From Acanthamoeba lenticulata (lineage: Eukaryota > Discosea > Longamoebia > Acanthamoebidae), in NCBI GenBank assembly GCA_002179805.1, contig NAVB01000125.1, forward strand, positions 1 to 23,178: 23,178 nucleotides of DNA, read 5' to 3'. The translations under genes and the position numbers were made by a program. Each line of letters opens with the position of its first letter. Position 1 is the first letter of the stretch. Positions 1 to 8,775 of the stretch are shown one piece after another. The notes under the pieces are model-generated. The model was not told the origin of the DNA. It saw only the letters and a program-made list of their open reading frames with translations, and made no database searches.

Positions 1-116
1 AAAAATCAATTAATTTATTTTATGTTTTATTATATTATTATCATATTGTTTTTTAAGGGTATTGATATATTTATTAGTATTATATATTAATCTAAATTAT
101 CAAGTAGAAGCAAGCA

Positions 117-198
117 GACAACGTGGCCGAGTGGTTAAGGCGGTAGACTCGAAATCTACTGGGGTCTCCCCGCGCAGGTTCAAATCCTGCCGTTGTCG
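117..198 (+). tRNA. tRNA-Ser (anticodon CGA)
   Basis: Folds as a class II tRNA. The 7-bp acceptor stem pairs 117-123 (GACAACG) with 191-197 (CGTTGTC), with discriminator G198. The anticodon stem is 143-147/155-159 around loop CTCGAAA, giving anticodon CGA at 150-152, which reads the serine codon UCG. A long variable arm with a GGGG/CCCC stem (161-164/168-171) is typical of tRNA-Ser. The T arm is 174-190. Internal Pol III promoter boxes are visible: A box about 124-134 and B box 177-187. There is no intron and no encoded CCA. Confidence 0.95.
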
Positions 199-204
199 AC
201 CTTC

Positions 205-209
205 TTTTT
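205..209 (+). terminator. Pol III T-run terminator
   Basis: A run of five T begins 7 bases after the tRNA-Ser discriminator base, the usual RNA polymerase III stop signal. Confidence 0.7.
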
Positions 210-527
210 GGTTCTACGGAGAAGGCGTTGTTTTTCTTGCGACCATACGAGCAACAAGTTGCTGTTGGCCCAAGAATGCTTACGTGCAACATTAGGACCT
301 TTTCCTTTGGACTAAAGTCGGTTAAGTTTTATTGGTCCAGAAAAAATGGAGACAATTCACGCAAAAATGGCAGGCTCCTCCCGGTCTTTTGCGGGACTCG
401 CGTGGCTCCAGGGCCACTCAAAAAGGTTCGGGCGCAGTCATCCTTCTCTCACAGTGCTACCCAGCCAGACACAACACACCTGTGCTACTGCACGACACTT
501 GCCTCGACTACATCCGCTCAACACATC
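210..527 (+). promoter_or_regulatory. Spacer upstream of the PEPCK gene
   Basis: About 320 bases between the tRNA terminator and the first PEPCK ATG. It must contain the promoter and 5' UTR of the PEPCK gene. I see no clear TATA box, conserved coding exon or repeat in it. The short open frames on both strands have no recognisable composition and I do not call them genes. Confidence 0.4.
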
Positions 528-2600
528 ATGCAGAGTTCCACTGCTCCCCACACCAACAACACACAGCTGCTCCAGTGGGTGGACAAGATAAAGCAGCTGA
601 CCAAGCCGACCAACGTGCACTGGTGCAACGGTTCAGGTGGGCGTCGTGTTGTTGCCTCTTTCTTTCACTTGGGCCCAAGTACAAGAAGACTAACGTATGA
701 AGGTGATGTTCAGCCCAAGAGTATGCGGCGCTTTGCGAGGAGCTCGTAAAGAAGGGCACCTTCATTCGCCTCAACGAGAAGTTTGTGGGACCCCAGAGCT
801 TCCTCGCCCGCACTTCGGAGCGTGATGTCGCACGCAATGAGGAGCGCATGTTCATCTGCACGCCCAAGGAGGACGACATTGGCCACGGCCGTAATTGGGC
901 GCAGCAGACCGAAATCACCGACGTACGCTACAACGCAAACATGAGGCTTCTTCGTTTACATGAAACACTTACGCCTGCCTGGTCCACATGACAACGTGTC
1001 CCACAGAAACTGGCCAAGCTGCTTGCGGGCAGCATGGAGGGCCGCACCATGTACGTGGTGCCCTTCGCCATGGGCCCGCCCGGCTCGCGCCTGGCCCGCT
1101 ACGGCGTCCAAATCACGGACCACGCCTACGTGGCCGCGTCGCTCTCGCTGGTCGTCCGCACGGGCGATGACGTCCTCCAACACTTGGGCAACGGCGGTAC
1201 GGGCGGCTCGAGCTCCTTTGCCCAATTACTACAACAAAACATTCGACTTACAACAACAACGACACGACAACAACAACAGAGTTTGAAAAGTGCCTCCACT
1301 CGGTGGGCGTGCCGCTGGCCGGAGGCGCCAACGACGTCGCGTGGCCGTGCGACATCGACAACCACCACCTGGCCTTCTTCCCCGAGAACGGCCACCAGGA
1401 CAGCGACGCGCTGGGCTCGCCGCGCTTCGTCTCCTACGGCAGCCTCTACGGCGGCAACTCGATGCTGGCCCAGAAGTGGTTCGGCCTCGACTGGGCCTCG
1501 GTGCTGGCCCACCGCGAGGGCTGGATGGCCGAGCACTGCGCCATCATCACCCTCGTCGCGCCCGGCACCCACCGCAAGTTCCACCTGGCGGCCATCTTCC
1601 CGTCGGCCTGCGGCAAGTCGGCCTTTGCGCTGCAGATCCCGACGATCCCCGGCTGGACCGTGCGCTGCGTGTCCGAGAACATGGCCTGGCTGCGCCCGGG
1701 CGCCGACGGGCGCCTCTACGCGACCAACCCCGAGGCGGGCTTCTTTGGCATCGCGCCCGGCACGTCGCAGTTCACCAACCTCTCGCTGATGGCGGCCATG
1801 CGCAAGGGCCGCAACATCTTTGTCAACACGGCCCTCACGCCCGAGGGCGACGTCTGGTGGGAGGGCAAGACCAAGGCCCCGCCGGCCCAGCTCGAGGACT
1901 GGCAGGGCCGCGCCTGGACGCCCGTCGACGGCGGCGCGCCCGCGGCCCACCCGAACGCGCGCTACACGCTCCCGGCGGCCAACTGCCCCGTGATGGACGC
2001 GGAGTGGGCCTCGCCCGAGGGCGTGCCCATCGACGCCATCCTCCTCGGCGGCCGGCGCAGCACGGTCGTGCCGCTCGTCGGGCAGGCCCACAGCTGGGAG
2101 CACGGCGTGTTCCTGGGCGCCGTCCTCTCGTCCGAGACCACGGCCGCCACGACCGGCGCCACGGGCGTGGTCAAGCGCGACCCGTTCGCCATCCGCGCCT
2201 TCTTGGGCTACAAGCTCGCCGACTACCTGCAGCACTGGGCCGACATGGGCAAGCGCCTCGGCCGCCACGCCCCGGCCGTGTTCCAGGTCAACTGGTTCCG
2301 CAAGGACGATGGCCACTTCCTGTGGCCCGGCTTTGGCGACAACGCGCGCGTGCTCAAGTGGATCTGCCAGCGCGTCGACGGCCGCGTCGGGGCCCACCGC
2401 ACGCCCGCCGGCCTGCTGGTGCCCCACGCCCGCGACCTCGACCTCACGGGTCTCGACATCTCCAAGGAGGTCGTCGCCAAGCTCCTCAGCGTCAACCCGC
2501 ACGAGTGGATTGAGGAATGGAAGGACATGAAGAAGTTCCTCGACTCGGTCGACTCGCTTCCGGCCTTCATCTCCAAGCAGCTTCATCATCTCGAGAAACG
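528..2600 (+). other. PEPCK unit 1 (probably catalytically impaired)
   Basis: The first four exons encode a full-length GTP-PEPCK fold. Conserved family segments are readable: DVAR (pyruvate-side Arg), [30 protein letters not shown] (kinase-1 P-loop, Lys about residue 282), LLGGRR, VKRDPF and VNWFRKD. The kinase-2 motif is altered. Unit 2 and the family have VGDDIAW; unit 1 has VSENMAWL, with S301 E302 N303 where Gly-Asp-Asp is expected. The second Asp (Asp311 in vertebrate PEPCK) is a Mn2+ ligand, so metal binding should be weakened or lost. GKKC of the active site is also changed to AQKW, keeping one Lys. The nucleotide-site segment WPGFGDN is intact. This could be a regulatory or structural half rather than a second active site. 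Confidence 0.8.
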
Positions 2601-4535
2601 GTACGCACAAGTTTTCCCTAGATATTTTCTTTTTGTTTCCTTTCTTAATTTTTTTTAAAATTGTTTCGGAATTCGTTTCGGAAATGCTGATCATTGTCGA
2701 CGTACAGGCTGCAGCTGGCGCTGACCAAGGTGCCGACGACCAACCGGGTGATCCTGGACTGGGTCGAGTCGGTGGTCAAGCTGTGTCAGCCGGACGCCGT
2801 GCGCTGGTGCGACGGCAGCGATGAGGAGTACCACGAGCTGTGCCAGCTGCTGTGCGAAAAGGGCACGTTCGTCAAGCTCAACGAGGAGCTGCGGCCCAAC
2901 TCGTACCTGGCCCGCTCGACCGAGGACGACGTGGCGCGCGTGGAGGACCGCACCTTTATCTGCAGCTCCAAGAAGGAGGACGCCGGGCCGACCAACAACT
3001 GGATGGCGCCCGCCGAGATGAAGGCCACCCTCAACAAGCTCTACGAGGGCTGCATGAAGGGCCGCACCATGTACATCATCCCCTTCTGCATGGGTCCGCT
3101 CAACAGCCAGGTCTCCAAGTACGGCATCGAGATCTCGGACTCGGCCTACGTCGTGGTCAACATGAAGATCATGACCCGCATGGGCCTCGACGTCCTGCAC
3201 TACATCGAGGAGCTCACGGCCACCAAGCAGGCCAAGGCCTTCCTGCCGTGCCTCCACTCGGTCGGCCGGCCGCTGCAGCCGGGCGAGCAGGACGTGCGCT
3301 GGCCGTCGAACCCGCAGAACAAGTACATCAGCCACTTCCCCGAGGACCCGGCCGTCATGTCCTTTGGCAGCGGCTACGGCGGCAACGCGCTGCTGGGCAA
3401 GAAGTGCTTTGCGCTGCGCATCGCGTCGACCATGGCCCGCCGCGAGGGCTGGCTGGCCGAGCACTGCCTCATCCTGGGCCTGACCTCGCCCGAGGGCAAG
3501 AAGTACTACATCGCGGCGGCCTTCCCGTCGGCCTGCGGCAAGACCAACCTGGCCATGCTCGTGCCCACGATCCCCGGCTGGAAGGTCCGCTGCGTGGGCG
3601 ACGACATCGCCTGGATGTACGTCGGGCCCGACGGCCGCCTCTACGGCGTCAACCCCGAGCGCGGCTACTTTGGCGTCGCGCCCGGCACGTCCGACTACAC
3701 GAACCAGTCGGCCATCGAGACCATGCGGTCCAACAGCCTCTTCACCAACGTGGCCCTCACGCCCGAGGGCGACGTCTGGTGGGAGGGCAAGACCAAGGAC
3801 CTGCCGCCGGAGCTCGAGGACTGGACCTACCGCCGGTGGACGCCCGACTGCGGCCGCAAGGCGGCCCACCCGAACGCGCGCTACACGACGCCCGCCGGGC
3901 AGTGCCCCGTGATCGACCCCGACTGGGAGAACCCGCAGGGCGTGCCCATCTCGGCCATCATCTTTGGCGGCCGGCGCTCGACCATGATCCCGCTCGTCTA
4001 CGAGTCCTTTGACTGGGCCCACGGCACCTTCCTCGGCTCGGTCTGCTCGTCCGAGACCACGGCTGCCGCCGCGGGCGCCGTGGGCGTCGTCCGCCGCGAC
4101 CCGTTCGCCATGCTGCCCTTCTGCGGCTACAACATGGGCGACTACTGGCAGCACTGGCTCGACGTGGGCGCCCGCATGGGCCAGGACAAGGCTCCGCGCA
4201 TCTTCTACGTCAACTGGTTCCGCAAGGACGCCAAGGGCCGCTGGCTCTGGCCCGGCTTTGGCGAGAACTCGCGCGTGCTCAAGTGGGTCTGCGAGATGAT
4301 CGACGGCGAGGGCGCCCACAATGTCACCCCCATCGGCCGCGTGCCCACCGAGGACGCGCTCGACCTCATGGGCCTCGACGTCAAGCCCGAGGACGTCCAC
4401 GAGCTCCTCCGCGTCGACAAGGACGAGTGGAAGCACGAGGTGGCCGACATCCGCAAGTTCTACTCCACCTTTGGCGACCACCTCCCGCCCGAGCTCGCCC
4501 GCCAGCTCGACGAGCTCGAGAAGCGCCTCGCCTGA
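528..4535 (+). CDS. Tandem GTP-dependent phosphoenolpyruvate carboxykinase (two PEPCK units, one predicted protein)
   Basis: PEPCK converts oxaloacetate and GTP to phosphoenolpyruvate, CO2 and GDP in gluconeogenesis. My model has five exons: 528-636, 714-922, 1007-1196, 1280-2600, 2708-4535. All junctions are GT-AG and the total is 3657 nt (1218 aa plus stop). Unit 1 is about residues 1-610 and unit 2 about 610-1218; each matches the usual length of about 600-620 aa for one enzyme. The fourth intron (2601-2707) joins unit 1, ending LEKR, in frame to unit 2, starting LQLALTKV. Unit 2 has no in-frame ATG upstream of its conserved N-terminal region; the frame is closed by TGA at 2688-2690. No targeting presequence is obvious, so a cytosolic location is likely. 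The alternative is two separate genes, with unit 1 reading through to TAA at 2656-2658 and unit 2 starting from an unseen exon. Family assignment is near certain; the fusion is an inference. Confidence 0.75.
2708..4535 (+). other. PEPCK unit 2 (canonical catalytic unit)
   Basis: One large exon carries a PEPCK with an intact set of motifs: [42 protein letters not shown] (P-loop with the reactive Cys), VGDDIAWM (metal Asp pair, about residues 908-909 of the fused protein), [21 protein letters not shown] and WPGFGEN. The lid-side segment SETTAAAAG resembles bacterial-type GTP-PEPCKs. It ends LDELEKRLA with TGA at 4533-4535. Unit 1 reaches the corresponding LEKR point exactly at the splice donor, so the duplication appears to have fused end to start. 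Confidence 0.9.
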
Positions 4536-4659
4536 GGCCTCATCATCAAAACGTTGTTTTTATGATTATAAATAGAAATAGAAATTATTAAAAAAATGCA
4601 ATTTTTTTTAAAAACCAAGAGATCTTGTGATGACCAGGAAGCTCTTGCGTTCGGCCTAG
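4536..4659 (+). other. AT-rich 3' flank of PEPCK
   Basis: Very AT-rich sequence follows the stop codon (A/T runs about 4551-4617) and probably holds the 3' UTR and poly(A) site. No exact AATAAA is seen; an ATAAAT lies near 4567. Confidence 0.4.
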
Positions 4660-5165
4660 TGTTGCGGTCGTGGTAGGGATTCCTCATCAGACACGCGAGC
4701 TTTCAAGCAAAGACAAAGTCGACCAGCAGCTGGCGTCGTGCACAGGGTCTCCATCGTCATGTTCTTGATGTCCGGATCGTCGCCGTCGAGGATGCGTCTG
4801 CGGGTGCACGATACGCGACGCGGTCTGGGCACGACACAGGACGGGAAGAGAAGCGAAGGGAGCGCCATTGAACTCGTCCTTAAGGGCCTGCGAAAGGATT
4901 TCGACCAGGGTGATGGTCTGTTCGAGGAGCGATGTCTCCCAGGTTAGTTACTCCTCGTTCAGGTAGTCCTGTAGGCAGAGCGGTGACCTGATGAGCCACG
5001 ATTGTGGCCGTGTCGGGAGGAAAGGGGGAATGTACACGAACGTGCTGCTTGACGATGGCGACGAGGAGGCCCATCAAGCCTTGCTCCTCACCACTTGTTG
5101 TTGTTCTTTGGTGAACCTGACAAGGAACGGCTGGACGGCTTGACTTGAATGCACATTGACCGTTT
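4660..5165 (-). pseudogene. TOR: Decayed fragment of a TOR (target of rapamycin) kinase gene, HEAT-repeat region
   Basis: Read on the minus strand, this stretch gives short peptides in the order of the central HEAT region of TOR kinases, but in different frames. They are GLMGLLVAIVKQHVR (about 5080-5035; family form is like LGMLVSFVKSHIR), LVEILSQALKDEF (about 4905-4865; like LIEQIVVALGGEF), ASRIVHP (like YASRIIHP) and RILDGDDPDIKNMTMETLC (about 4800-4745; like VRTLDQSPELRSTAMDTLS). Frame changes, in-frame stops and an apparent internal loss of about 75 residues between the second and third blocks mean it cannot encode a working product. It has no start and no C-terminal kinase domain. I matched it from memory of the family, not by alignment. 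A remnant of another HEAT-repeat gene is the main alternative. Confidence 0.55.
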
Positions 5166-5237
5166 CATCGAACGAATGAACGTTTCTTCTTATTTCTTCT
5201 TATTTTTCTTTATGGCCTTTTTTGAGACAATACATTA
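5166..5237 (+). promoter_or_regulatory. Promoter/5' UTR of the F-box/GRF gene
   Basis: T-rich tract (repeats of TTCTTCTTATT about 5186-5211) directly upstream of the ATG at 5238. No exact TATA element is assigned. Confidence 0.3.
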
Positions 5238-8200
5238 ATGGCCTTGTCGGGGGACCCAGCCACACCGCAGCTGACCGCCAGTGTGCCGCGACGCAGGAAG
5301 GTGAAGAGGATCGTTGTGCCCAGCCAGGAGGAAGACGACAATGCTCACGAACCTTTTTGCGGGGCAGATGAATTCGAAGCTTTGGACCCCGCCCCCAGCG
5401 TCGGCCTTGGCCCGCCAGGTCAACAGACAACGACACAAGCTGTTGAGGGCGACGCAAAGGAGCAGAAGATGGAGAACAGCATTCGACGTTCAAAGCTGCC
5501 GCAGGAGCCAACGACCGCTTCGAAGCTGAAGGAGGCTGCAGGCGCGCTCTGGATGAAGAAGAGGAAGGAGCGGCCCAAGCCGCCCGCCCTCTACTCCACC
5601 ACCATCGATGAATACTACCGCGCAGCTGCCACGTCTCCGTTTTCATCTTCAACTTCAGCGGCGCTCGGCAAGTCCGCTGCGATGCCGCCCCCTGCGAGGA
5701 CGACCTCGCCACGTACAAGTGGAGGCGGGCTGGGGCTGATGGTGGGCGGCCTGCCCGCGGCCCTGTGGCTGCGCACGATGCGTTTCGTGGACGAATCGAG
5801 CCTGGCCCGCAGCGTACGCCTCGTCAGCCACGCGTTCCGCCGGTACATCCTTCTTCTTCTTCTTCTTCTTCTTCGTATGTTCGAGATGACGCGCCTCACC
5901 ACGAAGCACACGCCCCCTTCCTCTTCCTCTTCCTTCTCTTCCTGCTTGAAAGGCTGGCCACGCGGGTGCTGCGCGAGGCCAAAGCCGAGGCGCCCGCCTC
6001 CCTCTTCTCCTCCGGCCACTTTGGCGATGACGGCGAAGCTGCCGATCATGATGATGATGATGATGATGACGGCGGCGGAGAGGACGAGGTCGTTGGCGCA
6101 GGCCGCAAGGGCGATGATGACAACGGCGACGACCACAGAGGGGAGGAGACCGGCGGGACGAGGCCAGAGTCGTCCGCCAAGAGGCGCAAGACGTCAGCCC
6201 CGCAACCGCAGGACGCAAGGAAGGCGCCAGAGGTGATCGTCGTCCATGCGAGTCCCGGCCCGGCGGTGTCGCACAAGTCGTCCTCGTCCTCGTCGTCATC
6301 CACCTCGTCCTCCTCGGCCAAGTCGTCGAAACCCACGTCGACGCGCACGGCGTCAACGTCGACGACAGCGTCGAGTCGGACGACTGTGCGGTCCAAGAGC
6401 CCGACGTCGGGCTCCAGCAGCAGCAGAAGCGGCAGCACCACGAAGCCGAGTGCGAAAGCCGCCGGTGGGCGGGCGACGTCGCCCGGGCCACGCTTCAAGG
6501 CGCCCCTCGCCCTCCAAAAGCTCTCCGACGCCGCCGCCGCAACCTCCGCGGGGGCCACCACGACCAGCGGCGCCGCCACTTACTTCAACCCCGCCCCGCT
6601 CACCGGCACCATCTCCCTCTCCTCCGCCTCGTCCTCTTCATCGTCAACGTCCACGGCAACGTCAAAGTCAGCGTCCACGTCCGCGTCAACGTCAACGTCG
6701 GCATCGTCAACGTCGACGTCAACGTCGGTGGTCACGGTGGCGCCGGCGTGCGGGCAACACGGCATGCTGTGCGCGCGGCAGTACAGCCGAACCAAGCGGC
6801 GCCACTTCTGGTCGTGCAACCACCCGGTCCCGCACCTCCGCTGCGGCTTCCACGCCTGGGTCGACCCCGCGACCGCGCCCCCGCCCGCGCCAGCCGCCCA
6901 AGTGGCCGCCGCCGCCGCCGCCGACACCTCGGCCGCCGCTGTTGCGGTCGCTGTCGCTGTCGAGGCTGCCGTCCCGGCCGACCTGCCGCGACCGCTGCCG
7001 CCAAACGAGGCCGAGGCCATGGTCGAGGCCGGAGCGGAGGCCGATCGGCCGTGCCCGGCGAGCCCGACGATCGTGGAGCGCATGCGGCTGCTGGAGCAGA
7101 TGCGGCGCGAGCGGTCGCCGCCGATCGAGAACCTCCTGGGCAAGCGACGCTGCAGCGTTGGCAACAAGGCCGAGCCCGCGGCGGCACCGGGGATCGAGCC
7201 CCCCGCCGCCACCACCGGCGGTGTCGAGGAGGGCCTCCTTGCCCACGCCGCTGTCGCCGCGGTGGAGGGCAAGGCCGGCGCCGACGCCGAGCTCGTCATC
7301 CCGCGACCGGTCAAGGCCGGCGACGCCGCTGTCGACAACGCCGACGAGGGCTTGGGGCCGGGCGGCGCGCGTGTGGTGAAGCGGGCAAAGCGGGACGAGG
7401 AAAGGGAGGAAAAGGCGATGGGCCGCGAGCCAGAGGTCGAGCCACGGCGGGCCAGCCAGGCCGCCGAGGCGAGGATGAACGCGGCGGCAGCGGCAGCGGC
7501 GGCGGAGGTGCTCGTGCGGAGCAGCGAGGACCAGGCTGCTGCTGCTTCTGCCAATGGCGAGCTACTGAGGCCGGGAGGCCGCCGATCGCGCGTACATCCG
7601 TCGGGGGCCACGCCGACGCAGCTCACCGGTTCGTTTCTCCGAGCCCCAAACACGCACACGCGCACGCACGCACACACGCGCGCCCCAGCCAACGCCGGTG
7701 GGTGCGCAGTGAAGGAGACCCAGGAGGAGGACGAGGACGAGGACGGCACGCGAGGCCGCCTTGGCAGCAGTAGCAAGAGGAGGAGGAGGAGGGCGATGAT
7801 GACGATGATGGCTGGCGGCCTCGAGGCGACGGAGCAGAGCGCGTACGATGCGGAGACGCTGCCGAGCACTGCTGCGTCGACGCTCCACCCGGACTCGTCG
7901 TCGTGCACGCCGCTGTCGTTCAACCTCGACCTCGCCCTCAAGCCCGACGACGACGAGGACCCGCAAGACGACGACGACGAAGACGACAAGAAGGATGATG
8001 AGCTCGAAGAGCTGCTGCGGGACGAGGAAGACGACAAGAAAGAGGACGAGGAGGACCAGGAGGAAGAGGAAGCCATGACCCGCGTCGTGCTTCCTGAAAA
8101 CGAAGAGGACGAGGATGAGGAAGACGAGGAGAAGGCGGAGGAAGAGCTTGACGTCATGGATGATGACGACAAGGACGACCGACGCGACGACGAGCCGACG

Positions 8201-8683
8201 AAGACGACACTTCATGTGGCCGCGCTCCACGAGTTGAACACGGAGCCCGACGGCACCGGACCCACACCAGCCGCCTGCTCGTTCCCATCCTCGTCCTCCT
8301 CGTCCTCCTCGTCCTCCTCGTCCTCACGCAGCAGCGGACGCAGCGGCGATAGCAGCAGGCCAACCACGCGGACACCAGCGGCGACGGTGGCCGAAGACGC
8401 GTCGGACGAGGCCAGCCAGGACCCGCTCCTCCTGGCCGGCTCCGCGGATCGGAGCAGCCGCAGTGGCGGCGAAGGCGAAGGTGAAGGAGAAGGTGATCAG
8501 CATTGTCAGCATCCGCATGAGCTCGAGGCGCTCCGGCGGGACCTGGGCGCCCTGCAGGTGCGCAACGAGGCGCTCGAGCGCGAGAACGCGCGACTACGGC
8601 GCGGCTGGGAGCGCGATCGCGCCCTCTTGCTGTCCCTCCGCGGCCAGCTCAGCCACGCCCTCAACGACGCAGAATCGCCTTGA
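5238..8683 (+). CDS. F-box protein with GRF-type zinc finger and long low-complexity regions
   Basis: Exons 5238-5842, 5953-7628 and 7710-8683 give about 1084 aa. The second intron (7629-7709, 81 nt) is in frame, so keeping it would give 1111 aa. Residues about 172-202 form an F-box (LPAALWLRTMRFVDE, then VRLVSHAFR), which normally binds Skp1 in SCF ubiquitin ligases; the first intron falls at its end. A Ser/Thr-rich stretch follows. Residues about 468-506 match a GRF zinc finger: C468-x2-H-G, RRHFWSC490, C499-GFHAWVD. That domain binds single-stranded nucleic acid in APEX2, NEIL3 and topoisomerase III. Then come Ala-rich, Asp/Glu-rich (about 7940-8200) and Ser-rich (8286-8330) tracts, and a C-terminal coiled coil (ELEALRRDLGALQVR onward). 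AATAAA overlaps the stop codon. A DNA-repair-linked ubiquitin adaptor is possible but unproven. Confidence 0.7.
7650..7683 (+). repeat. 34-bp alternating purine-pyrimidine tract (AC/GC)
   Basis: A perfect alternating AC/GC run in the predicted second intron (7629-7709) of the F-box/GRF gene. Translated, it would give an odd HTRTHAHTRA peptide, which supports calling it intronic. Confidence 0.75.
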
Positions 8684-8775
8684 ATAAAATCACAATTAAT
8701 TGCCCATTGGTCCATCGGCAATAAAAACGACAATTATTATGATTAATTATTTTATTTCGAAATAAATTCACAACA
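8684..8775 (+). promoter_or_regulatory. 92-base spacer between two genes on the same strand
   Basis: AT-rich spacer containing a second AATAAA (8720-8725) for the F-box/GRF gene and, necessarily, the promoter or 5' UTR of the oxidoreductase gene starting at 8776. Confidence 0.4.

Noticed and set aside
1126..2694. 522-codon open frame antisense to the first PEPCK unit (and a 596-codon one antisense to the second)
   Set aside because: Shadow of very GC-rich coding sequence with strong third-position bias. Composition is Val/Ala/Gly/Asp-rich without family motifs, and the sense strand carries clear PEPCK motifs.
2694..4535. Second PEPCK unit as an independent gene starting at TTG 2694 or at an internal ATG near 3000
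   Set aside because: TTG starts are not expected for a nuclear gene. The internal ATG would delete about 100 conserved residues, including the DVAR segment. The in-frame splice to unit 1 explains the data better.
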